DNA of 56,703 bases from a virus: positions 1-56,703 of IMG/VR virus record IMGVR_UViG_3300033141_000963. One strand, 5' to 3'. The notes beneath the pieces are model-generated. The model ran no database searches. It was given only the letters and a program-made list of their open reading frames with translations, and was not told where the DNA came from. Both the position numbers and the translations under genes were made by a program. Of this stretch, positions 8,396 to 15,211 are shown one piece after another (position 1 is the stretch's first letter; every line of letters begins with the position of its first letter).

Positions 8396-8938
8396 ATGGC
8401 AAGTTGGCAAAATACAAGTTTACTTATGCTTAGAACCATGCTAAATGATGCTGGGTGTGGTGAAAGCAAATACTCAAATAACAGGCTTGAAGATCTGTTG
8501 ATTACTGCTGCGTACTTTATACCTATTGATGTTAATTTTAATAGTACATATGTAGTTGATGTAGAGGCTTACACAATAACGCCAGATCCAATTGGTCAAT
8601 CAGATGGTGCAGAATTTATAAATTTCATGGTTTTAAAAGCTGCATGTATCGCTGATGAGGGTAACTTTAGAAACTCTGCATTGCTACAAGGTGTTACCGC
8701 TAGATGTGGTCCAGCAGTACTAAATACGAACTCATACGGTCAGTATTTAAACGAATTACTTACAAATGGCCCATGTAAGGTGTATCAAGATGTGAGTAGT
8801 GATTATAACTTTAGTTACGAGGGCAAGAAAATTATTAGAGCTATAATGAGTCCGTTTGTCTCTAATGATTTTTATCCTCCTATGGGTGATACTGGTGGTG
8901 CTGATAGACAAGGCCCGAACAATGTTTACTGGTTCTAA
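8396..8938 (+). CDS. Head-tail adaptor protein candidate
   Basis: This 180-aa protein opens with a helical region (LLMLRTMLNDAG, then NNRLEDLLITAAYFI). It also has FINFMVLKAACIADEG and a C-terminal extension ending VYWF. The size, all-helical start and position as first of the neck genes fit the portal-binding adaptor family (SPP1 gp15/HK97 gp6-like), which joins the portal to the head-closure protein. Similar sequences sit at this place in other phages with this virion gene set (recollection). AAGGTAAATAATA precedes the ATG. Moderately secure, because the family is defined more by fold than by sequence. Confidence 0.5.
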   Translation: MASWQNTSLLMLRTMLNDAGCGESKYSNNRLEDLLITAAYFIPIDVNFNSTYVVDVEAYTITPDPIGQSDGAEFINFMVLKAACIADEGNFRNSALLQGVTARCGPAVLNTNSYGQYLNELLTNGPCKVYQDVSSDYNFSYEGKKIIRAIMSPFVSNDFYPPMGDTGGADRQGPNNVYWF

Positions 8939-8962
8939 AAATAAATTTTCGGAGAAATAAAA

Positions 8963-9187
8963 ATGGCAATTATATACCAACCTAAAGGTACAGCTACGGA
9001 GCATAAAGAGGGCACAATCGTTATTGCCGCCCCAAGAGGTGCTTTAAGTGGCACAGTTCCAGCCGGTTCTGGATGGGCAGGTACAAATTATACTATAGAT
9101 ACATATGTGTCAAATCTTCCTACAACTGGAACGATTGATGCCAAATACAGCGTTAGATTTACGGGGTGTGATATTTGCAGTAATTAA
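8963..9187 (+). CDS. Small protein in neck gene cluster, unknown
   Basis: This 74-aa protein is beta-rich (TIVIAAPRGALSGTV, YTIDTYVSNL, KYSVRFTGCDIC) and ends CDICSN. It has a good ribosome binding site (GGAG, 8 nt upstream) and lies between the adaptor and head-closure candidates. It could be a small stopper or decoration protein. No family recognised. Confidence 0.4.
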   Translation: MAIIYQPKGTATEHKEGTIVIAAPRGALSGTVPAGSGWAGTNYTIDTYVSNLPTTGTIDAKYSVRFTGCDICSN

Positions 9188-9209
9188 TAGTCTCTAACTG
9201 GGGTGCGTC

Positions 9210-9398
9210 ATGAATATTTTAAGAAAGATGATGGTGATGGTTTTGGGTATTAGAATGTCTTTAATCGCATGTAGAATAAGACGTAGGGATTTTCGCTCAA
9301 AGAAGTTTCAATTACGCACAGATGTTTTAGTTAGTAGATACTATAGATTAAAAATGGTAAAGAAAGACCTACAGAAGAAATTAAAAAATGATAAATAA
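9210..9398 (+). CDS. Small, very basic protein, unknown
   Basis: This 62-aa protein has a short hydrophobic N-terminus (MMVMVLGIRMSLIACRI) and then a strongly basic part rich in Arg and Lys (RIRRRDFRSKKF, KKDLQKKLKNDK). Its stop lies 11 nt inside the next gene, consistent with translational coupling. The ribosome binding site is weak (GGGGTG). The charge suggests DNA or membrane contact, but it may be a minor linker gene. It is the least certain of the plus-strand genes. Confidence 0.35.
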   Translation: MNILRKMMVMVLGIRMSLIACRIRRRDFRSKKFQLRTDVLVSRYYRLKMVKKDLQKKLKNDK

Positions 9399-9909
9399 TT
9401 TTTCAGGCATTATTAGTGCAGACTTCAAGGCGTTATTCACCAATGCTATATCGGCATTGCTGTATGACGATGCACTTACTCAGCCATGCAAAATATACTA
9501 TGGTATCACACGCTATGAGGACTGTACCAATTGCGTCTACGATCCGATTGGTCAAAAATCATCAAATAGATTTCAAGACGGTGGGCCGGTTCCTTTTCCG
9601 TTTGGCACTATATGTCCTATGTGTAATGGCAATGGAAAGCGTCCTGTTGAATCATCAGAAGATATTAATCTAATGATAGTTTGGGACCATAAAGAGTTTA
9701 TGAACGCTGGAACAGTAAACAACCCAGAAGGAATGGTTCAAACAATTACGTTTGCAAGCAATATTCCTAAGTTGAAAAGAGCAAAAGAAATAATCGTTAA
9801 TTCAGATCAAGGCTCATACGGAAGATATAGGTATCAAAGAGCTTCTGAACCACAACCATGCGGCTTCAGTAGTGAATTTGTAGAATGTCTTTGGAAGAGG
9901 TCTGGATAA
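9388..9909 (+). CDS. Head-closure/connector protein candidate with zinc knuckles
   Basis: This 173-aa protein carries two Cys pairs, Cys46-x2-Cys49 and Cys76-x2-Cys79. The second reads CPMCNGNGKR, a DnaJ-like C-x2-C-x-G-x-G zinc knuckle. Around them are strands such as CKIYYGIT and MIVWDHKEF. The position between adaptor and connector genes, the length and the all-beta C-terminal half fit a head-closure (stopper) protein of siphoviruses. The zinc site would stabilise a loop. The TAA stop overlaps the next ATG (TAATG at 9907-9911). Confidence 0.45.
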   Translation: MINNFSGIISADFKALFTNAISALLYDDALTQPCKIYYGITRYEDCTNCVYDPIGQKSSNRFQDGGPVPFPFGTICPMCNGNGKRPVESSEDINLMIVWDHKEFMNAGTVNNPEGMVQTITFASNIPKLKRAKEIIVNSDQGSYGRYRYQRASEPQPCGFSSEFVECLWKRSG

Positions 9910-10541
9910 TGACTATCGAAGCATCTATTCAACTACTTAATTTTGACAGTCAATTTGATAAGAATGTCAAGAAAGAAATAAATAAAAAGATAGCCTCGGT
10001 TATGTCTGCGGCTACTAAAGCAATAAAGAAAAAATTAGAAGTAGAGTTATACAACGCAATTGAATCATCGCAAACTTGGCAAGCTGTCAAGGGCGGTGTT
10101 TTGCGTGGTGAGCTTGGTATACAAAATGTCTCATCTATAGATAATATTCTAAATACTTGGGCAGAAGGTATACAAGTTACATATGAAAGAAACACAGAGT
10201 TTGGGATTATAAAGATAGGTATGATACGTTCAGATTATTCTGACGTTCTTTCTTTACCCCAATCTTCTTTTCCGTATGTTAGCAGTAGAAGTAGTGGCAT
10301 CATTGAGTGGTTACGTTGGTTGCTTCTCGAAAGCACTCAAACGATTGTCTCTGGTTATACTTTTAACCCTCGGAACTCAGGAAGGACTGGATTGGGAATC
10401 ATGGTTAAGACGGGAGGTGGCTGGTCGGTTCCTCCGCAATATGCGGGATCAGCTACAGATAACTTTGCAACTAGATCTTTGGCAGATATAGAAAAAGTCA
10501 TAGATAGGGTTGTGAAAGAAGAAGTGAGTAGGAGATTCTAA
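9909..10541 (+). CDS. Head-tail connector / tail completion candidate
   Basis: I choose the ATG at 9909, giving 210 aa, because it forms a TAATG overlap with the previous stop and has GAGGT upstream. An in-frame ATG at 9885 would add eight residues inside the preceding gene. The protein opens with a lysine-rich amphipathic helix (FDKNVKKEINKKIASVM, then KAIKKKLEVELYNAIESS). It contains SGIIEWLRWLLLEST and ends with a basic helix (VIDRVVKEEVSRRF). This layout is like the HK97 gp10-family connector proteins at this point in siphovirus gene orders. The assignment rests on order and helical pattern. Confidence 0.4.
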   Translation: MTIEASIQLLNFDSQFDKNVKKEINKKIASVMSAATKAIKKKLEVELYNAIESSQTWQAVKGGVLRGELGIQNVSSIDNILNTWAEGIQVTYERNTEFGIIKIGMIRSDYSDVLSLPQSSFPYVSSRSSGIIEWLRWLLLESTQTIVSGYTFNPRNSGRTGLGIMVKTGGGWSVPPQYAGSATDNFATRSLADIEKVIDRVVKEEVSRRF

Positions 10542-10542
10542 A

Positions 10543-11499
10543 ATGGCTAATGCTGATTATACAAAATTAAATAAGCACGTTACTCAGATAGGAAAGACGT
10601 TATTAACGTCCCAACTTGAGAGTAATTTAAAAACTTATTTCGATTGGGGACTTCTTGGCGTTGGTAGTTTTAGTAATGTCTCAATACCGACTTCAGGTGC
10701 ATATGGTGGTACGTTCGACAAACTGCGACTTGTTGATGATCCCTCATATACTCTTGGGCAGGTATGGGAAGGGCCAAGAAAGGACTGGGTTTGGGAAACA
10801 GGAGTTGATTACGATACCCAACCCAATGTTTTAACAGGTGTTTATGTAAATGGTACATTCTATGGGACTGGCGATGCCACTTATGGTCATCATTACAACT
10901 ACCCCCTCGGTAGGGTTGTATTTGATAATGCAGTAACAGAAAACAGTACCGTCCAAGTAGACTATGCCTATAGAAATGTTCAAGTCTATATTGCGGATCA
11001 AGCCCCTTGGTGGGATGAATTGCAATACGACTCATTTAGAGTGGACGATCCTACACTTTATGATGTTGGCTCTGGTAATTGGCAAATACTTGCTAATAAC
11101 AGGGTTCAGCTTCCAGCGGTTGTGATTGAGGCTGTTCCAAGAAGAACACTTCAGCCTTATGAATTAGGAACCGTTGGAAATTGGGTGTATCAGGATGTGC
11201 TATTTCACATATTATCCGAATCTAGGTGGTGGAGAAATCAACTTATTGATGTAATATCTCTAGAAAAAGATAGAACAATATGGTTATATGATAACAACAC
11301 TGTTGCGAGTGCCACTGGCTATCCTTTGGATTATAGAGGCATGAGGAGCAGTCAAGCGATAATGTACCCAGAGTTAGTCGAAAGCTACAGGTACAAAATG
11401 GCCCGTTACTACAACATGGTCGTTACAGAAATGTCTTCTCCTAATAGTAGATTTCATAGAGGAACTGTAAGAGCTACTTTTGAAGTGGTAATGGCATAA
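10543..11499 (+). CDS. Tail terminator / neck protein candidate
   Basis: This 318-aa protein has an N-terminal helix (LNKHVTQIGKTLLTSQLESNL). It then has a Trp/Tyr-rich beta domain (WVWETGVDY, GVYVNGTFYGTG, VQVDYAYRNVQVYIAD). The C-terminal part includes YELGTVGNWVYQDVLFHILSE and RGTVRATFEVVM. Sitting immediately before the tail tube gene, it occupies the slot of tail-terminator or tail-completion proteins. Its domain that reads like a tail-terminator (AVVIEAVPRRTLQPYELGT) supports this weakly. AGGAGA lies 8 nt before the ATG. It is longer than usual terminators, so an extra surface domain is likely. Confidence 0.4.
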   Translation: MANADYTKLNKHVTQIGKTLLTSQLESNLKTYFDWGLLGVGSFSNVSIPTSGAYGGTFDKLRLVDDPSYTLGQVWEGPRKDWVWETGVDYDTQPNVLTGVYVNGTFYGTGDATYGHHYNYPLGRVVFDNAVTENSTVQVDYAYRNVQVYIADQAPWWDELQYDSFRVDDPTLYDVGSGNWQILANNRVQLPAVVIEAVPRRTLQPYELGTVGNWVYQDVLFHILSESRWWRNQLIDVISLEKDRTIWLYDNNTVASATGYPLDYRGMRSSQAIMYPELVESYRYKMARYYNMVVTEMSSPNSRFHRGTVRATFEVVMA

Positions 11500-11504
11500 T
11501 TTAA

Positions 11505-11512
11505 TATAAATG
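11505..11512 (+). promoter_or_regulatory. T4-type late promoter candidate (TATAAATG)
   Basis: TATAAATG matches seven of eight bases of the T4 late consensus. It lies 63 nt upstream of the tail tube ATG in the 76-nt gap after the preceding gene. Together with the terminator at 12762-12801 it would isolate the tube gene as a monocistronic unit. Confidence 0.4.
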
Positions 11513-11575
11513 GTGTATTCTCTTTTAGAAAAAAGGTAATATACATACTTTTTCAATTTCAGGAGAAGAATAAAA

Positions 11576-12739
11576 ATGGCTAATAATAGAATTTACTACC
11601 CAATTCAACAGGTAGCTTTTCGTAAGCCGGGAAGCGTTGGTTCTGCTGATGCGGTAGAGGCACATGGTGTCCAGTCCGTAGCAATTACGACAACCTTCAA
11701 CCTAGAACAAGCATTTGAACTAGGTCAGCTTGCGATTTATGAAAATATCGAAGGTGTTCCAGATGTTGAAGTAAGTCTAAGTAAGGTCTTAGATGGGTAT
11801 CCGACACTTTTCTGTCTTGCAACTGCTACCGATGCGGAAGGTGGAAACCTTTCCGGTCCACAGCTTGCAAAGCGTGCTCCAGCAGAGACTCTCGTTCAGT
11901 TGGGAATCTTTGGTGAAGATCTAGAGTCATCTAGTGGAGTTGCTAAGCAGTATGTTGAAATGTCTGGATTGACAGTTTCTTCCGTTGCTTATAACTTCCC
12001 ACTTGAAGACAATTTCTCAGAAGATGTAACACTTGCTGGGAATAATAAGGTTTGGGGAGCATATAATAATGAAGACGTTCTTGGTGTTACTTGTAACTCA
12101 CCTTTTGTGAGAACAGGTATTGACGGTCAGTTTACTGGCAATAATGATGCACCTATTGGCTCTGGTGGTGTTAATCGTCGTGAAAACATGATTTTCGCAA
12201 CCACTACAGCACAAGCAGCGGACGCAGATTATACAAGACTTCCGGGCGATATCTTTGGTGTTAGTGATGGTGGTGTTAAGTCTGGTCTTGTACGTGTTAG
12301 CTCAATGACAGTTTCGACTGACTTGGCTCGTGAAGATTTGTTTGAGCTTGGTGCTAGAACACCATACGCAAAAACAGTTACATTCCCAGTTGAAGTTACA
12401 TGTGATATCGAAGTTACTTCGGTTTCTGGTGACTTGGTTAATGCAATTGATGATTGTGGAAATGAAACTCAGTGCGTAAGTCCAAACAACTTGAAAGACA
12501 GAAAGATTCGTATCGCAACATGCGAAGGAACTAGAATTTACCTCGGTGAAAAGAATAAACTTTCTTCGGTTTCATACGGAGGGGGTGATGCTGGTGGAGG
12601 AAACGTAACAGTTACTTACTCCTATCAGACATTTAATGATTTTACAGTCCTTCACTCTGGTGATGATTTCAACTCACTAGGTCAAACTTGGTGGGCTGCT
12701 AGATCCGGCTACATGGGTGCTGATACTCAAGGTCAATAA
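11576..12739 (+). CDS. Major tail tube protein candidate
   Basis: This 387-aa protein is beta-rich and has a strong ribosome binding site (AGGAGAAG). Features typical of tube proteins are an early strand-loop AITTTFNLEQAFELGQLAIYEN, then VEVSLSKVLDGYPTLF, and a central VKSGLVRVSSMTVSTDLARE. The C-terminal SVSYGGGDAGGGNVTVTYSY and FNDFTVLHSGDD are also typical. It sits between neck genes and tail-assembly genes, where siphoviruses place the tube gene. It is the only gene in the module with its own candidate promoter and a strong terminator, as expected for a high-copy protein. At 387 aa it is longer than most tube proteins, so an extra surface domain is likely. No sheath gene precedes it. Confidence 0.55.
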   Translation: MANNRIYYPIQQVAFRKPGSVGSADAVEAHGVQSVAITTTFNLEQAFELGQLAIYENIEGVPDVEVSLSKVLDGYPTLFCLATATDAEGGNLSGPQLAKRAPAETLVQLGIFGEDLESSSGVAKQYVEMSGLTVSSVAYNFPLEDNFSEDVTLAGNNKVWGAYNNEDVLGVTCNSPFVRTGIDGQFTGNNDAPIGSGGVNRRENMIFATTTAQAADADYTRLPGDIFGVSDGGVKSGLVRVSSMTVSTDLAREDLFELGARTPYAKTVTFPVEVTCDIEVTSVSGDLVNAIDDCGNETQCVSPNNLKDRKIRIATCEGTRIYLGEKNKLSSVSYGGGDAGGGNVTVTYSYQTFNDFTVLHSGDDFNSLGQTWWAARSGYMGADTQGQ

Positions 12740-12761
12740 AAGCTGGTATGCTTTATTATCT

Positions 12762-12801
12762 GGCTTGGGGGTTTTACGACCCCCTTGCCTTTTATTTTTT
12801 T
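12762..12801 (+). terminator. Strong terminator after the tail tube gene
   Basis: GGC-TT-GGGGG (12762-12771) pairs with CCCCC-TT-GCC (12780-12789) around an eight-base loop. TTTTATTTTTTT follows at 12790-12801. It lies 22 nt after the stop of the tail tube candidate. Confidence 0.85.
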
Positions 12802-12817
12802 CAGGATTTTAGGATAA

Positions 12818-13873
12818 ATGGAAGAAAACATTAGAAAATCTGTCCTTAATAGGATAGACACAGGAATAACATTTCTAAATATAAAGAATTCTCTTTATTC
12901 TATGCATATGCCCACAAAGGAACAAAGGGCTATCTCTGAGCTTGTATATCGCGAAACGATAGAAGATTCCAAGTATAGTGAATTAATAACAAGAGCACAA
13001 GCAAAGCATTATCTCGCTATGAAGGGTATCTGGAACGCTAATAACGATACTGAATTAGAGAAACTAAATAAGTATCTAGAAGATTTAAAAATACAATTAT
13101 ATGAATCTATTTTTAATGATAAAAAGAAAAAGCAATTAAGAAGACAGATAAAGAATGTCAAGAGCAGCGTAAATAAGAATCTCTGCAAAAAATATTCTTT
13201 AGATCATGTAACCCTTGAAAATCATGCTGAAACAACAAGAGATGAGTTTTTAGTAGCAATAACTATTAAAGACAGTGAAGGCAAGCAGGTATACTCTTAT
13301 GATAAATGGTCAGAGACAGACAATCTAATTTTACAACGATTCCTGAACTTCATACTTGCTAATACTTTATCCACAGAGGATTTTAGAGAACTCGCAAGAA
13401 CAGAACCATTTAGGAGTAAGTGGTCGTTACATAAAAGCAATACATTTGGTACAACTGAAAATTCTCCTGAACAGCTTACCCTAATGATGTATGCTAGAAT
13501 GTATGATAATGTATATGAGCATCCTGAAAAGCCGGGGGATGATATTATCAATGATGATGATATGCTAGACGGTTGGTTTGCTAAACAAAGACGAGAGGCA
13601 GAGCAGGCAAGGAAGAAAAAAGAAATTGACGACATACTTGGAAACAAGGGGGTCAATAAAGATGGTGGTGGTGAAATGTTTGTTGTTGCAAACAGTGCTG
13701 CCGAGGCTGCAAAAATTCGAGGTGTAAACGATATTGCATCTAGAATGAAGATGAAACAAAGACAGGCTGCTATCGACAAAACAGGTAAAATAGAAGAACA
13801 AAACCTTCCAGATGTTAAGATGGACTTAAAGGCAGAAGCCATGAAGCAAATGGCTGATCGCTTCAAAAAGTAA
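12818..13873 (+). CDS. Tail assembly-associated protein, unknown
   Basis: This 351-aa protein is mostly helical and highly charged. Residues about 85-125 form a lysine-rich probable coiled coil (LNKYLEDLKIQLYESIF, DKKKKQLRRQIKNVKSS). A central region has DNLILQRFLNFILAN and MMYARMYDNVYEHPEKPGDD. Then an acidic turn (INDDDMLDGWFAKQRREAEQ) leads to a long basic tail ending ADRFKK. I recall similar proteins next to tail chaperone genes in other aquatic phages. The position between tube and tape measure implies a role in tail assembly, for example as a tape-measure chaperone. No catalytic motif is visible. It starts after the tube terminator. Confidence 0.45.
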   Translation: MEENIRKSVLNRIDTGITFLNIKNSLYSMHMPTKEQRAISELVYRETIEDSKYSELITRAQAKHYLAMKGIWNANNDTELEKLNKYLEDLKIQLYESIFNDKKKKQLRRQIKNVKSSVNKNLCKKYSLDHVTLENHAETTRDEFLVAITIKDSEGKQVYSYDKWSETDNLILQRFLNFILANTLSTEDFRELARTEPFRSKWSLHKSNTFGTTENSPEQLTLMMYARMYDNVYEHPEKPGDDIINDDDMLDGWFAKQRREAEQARKKKEIDDILGNKGVNKDGGGEMFVVANSAAEAAKIRGVNDIASRMKMKQRQAAIDKTGKIEEQNLPDVKMDLKAEAMKQMADRFKK

Positions 13874-13887
13874 AGGAAATAATAAAA

Positions 13888-14202
13888 ATGAGCGAAGAAA
13901 AAAAGTACAACGAATTTTCAAAGAAGAGATTGTTGAATAATCTTGAGAAAAAATTCAATACAACAATAATTGGATCTTTAGCTGTATTCGAGGAAGAGTT
14001 TGGTCATCTTTGGGGTCATGGACTTCCAAGCGATCAACTCACAGAAGAACAGAAAGATTTGAAAAAGTTGTGGAAGAGGGCTAGGGTTAAGATACTTGAT
14101 AATGGCGGGTCCAATTTGAGGGCGGCACAAAGTGAACTAGCACAATATAGTTTTCATTGGAATCGTTATGTTACACATTTTAATTTAGGTAATAGGGAAT
14201 AA
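13888..14202 (+). CDS. Tail assembly chaperone candidate, small
   Basis: This 104-aa helical protein has SLAVFEEEFGHLWGHGLPS, an acidic LTEEQKDLKKLWKRARVKIL and NLRAAQSELAQYSFHWNRY. AAGGAAAT precedes the start. It lies 14 nt after the 351-aa gene and 13 nt before the 303-aa gene. Small helical proteins directly upstream of the tape measure gene are often tail chaperones. No overlapping frame or slippery heptamer links it to the next gene, so the classical frameshift arrangement is absent. The function is inferred from position. Confidence 0.4.
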   Translation: MSEEKKYNEFSKKRLLNNLEKKFNTTIIGSLAVFEEEFGHLWGHGLPSDQLTEEQKDLKKLWKRARVKILDNGGSNLRAAQSELAQYSFHWNRYVTHFNLGNRE

Positions 14203-14215
14203 ACAGGAGAATATT

Positions 14216-15127
14216 ATGCCAAAGGTAGAGAAATTAGAAGATCGTAGAGTTTTTGAAGTAGCTGGTGAAAAGTACGCAGTTAGACGACCCACCATGCAGG
14301 AGCTTACTAAAGCTAACGAGATGAGAAGAAAAACCTTTAATGAGGAGCTTGCTGCTGGTACTATGCTAAGGGATCAGCTAGATGAAGAACTAAGAAAAAG
14401 GAAATTATGGTCTGATGATAGAGAAGCTAGATATCAGCTATTGAGGCAAGAGGTTGTAGACGGGGAATATTCGCTTGCAAAGGGTGGAATCAGTCTAAGT
14501 CAGGCAAAAGAAATCGCAATTGATATGCGTAGAAAAAGAGCAGAAATGGTACAAATGCTTTCTTCTCGTACAGATTTAGATGCAAATACCTGCGAAGGCA
14601 AGGCCGATTCTGTTAGGTTCAACTTCCTTTTTGCTAACTGTTTGGTGTATAATGATACAGATGAACCATTTTTCAAAAATGGGCTTGGTGATTATTTACT
14701 AAAGCAGGAACATCCAGTATCCATAGTAGGTGCTACAGAGTTCTTTTATCTGATTTCAGAGTCAGATGATGTGGACGCAAGGTTGCCAGAAAACAAATTT
14801 CTGAAAAAGTACAAGTTTGCAAACGAAGAGTACAACCTTGTTGACGCAGATGGGAAACTCGTTGATACCGAAGGGAAACATATCGACGCAGATGGAAATT
14901 ATATTAAGTGGACATCTGATACAGACTATGTTTTAGTCGATGCAAGCGGTAGAGAACTCGATGCAGAAGGTGAATTTAAAGTCGAATTTGCTGGGTTCTT
15001 GGATGACAGCGGTAAAAAAATTGATGAATCATTATACTCTGAAGATGCAACACCAGAGAATGAAGAGTCAAAACCAAAGCCCAAAAGACGGACACGTAAA
15101 AAGACCGAGGCTTCAGCAGAGGCTTAA
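14216..15127 (+). CDS. Tail assembly chaperone-like protein with V-D-A-D-G repeats
   Basis: This 303-aa protein starts like many tail chaperones: EDRRVFEVAGEKYAVRRPTM, then QELTKANEMRRKTFNEEL, describing a substrate to be assembled and a helical core. Residues about 204-228 and 242-255 carry five seven-residue repeats of the form (V/I/L)-D-(A/T)-(D/E/S)-G-x-x (VDADGKL, VDTEGKH, IDADGNY, VDASGRE, LDAEGEF). The tail is basic and acidic (KPKPKRRTRKKTE). AGGAG precedes the start. The position just upstream of the tape measure gene supports a chaperone role. I recall similar repeat proteins in the same place in other aquatic phages, but no named domain. Confidence 0.5.
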   Translation: MPKVEKLEDRRVFEVAGEKYAVRRPTMQELTKANEMRRKTFNEELAAGTMLRDQLDEELRKRKLWSDDREARYQLLRQEVVDGEYSLAKGGISLSQAKEIAIDMRRKRAEMVQMLSSRTDLDANTCEGKADSVRFNFLFANCLVYNDTDEPFFKNGLGDYLLKQEHPVSIVGATEFFYLISESDDVDARLPENKFLKKYKFANEEYNLVDADGKLVDTEGKHIDADGNYIKWTSDTDYVLVDASGRELDAEGEFKVEFAGFLDDSGKKIDESLYSEDATPENEESKPKPKRRTRKKTEASAEA

Positions 15128-15145
15128 AGTCATTAACATTTGGAT

Positions 15146-15193
15146 AAGCGACCTTAAACTTGAAGACATACTTTCAAGAGGGGTCGCTTTTTG
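15146..15193 (+). terminator. Nested-hairpin terminator before the tape measure gene
   Basis: AAGCGACC (15146-15153) pairs with GGTCGCTT (15182-15189), which runs directly into TTTT. Inside the loop CTTGAA and TTCAAG form a second short stem. It lies between the chaperone-like gene and the tape measure gene. It may be a partial terminator that sets the ratio of tube/chaperone products to the tape measure. Confidence 0.7.
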
Positions 15194-15211
15194 CTTATAA
15201 GGTAATATCAA

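Noticed and set aside
13888-15127. Programmed frameshift between the two tail chaperone-like genes
   Set aside because: The genes are separated by 13 nt, the second has its own AGGAG and ATG, and no slippery heptamer is present at the junction.
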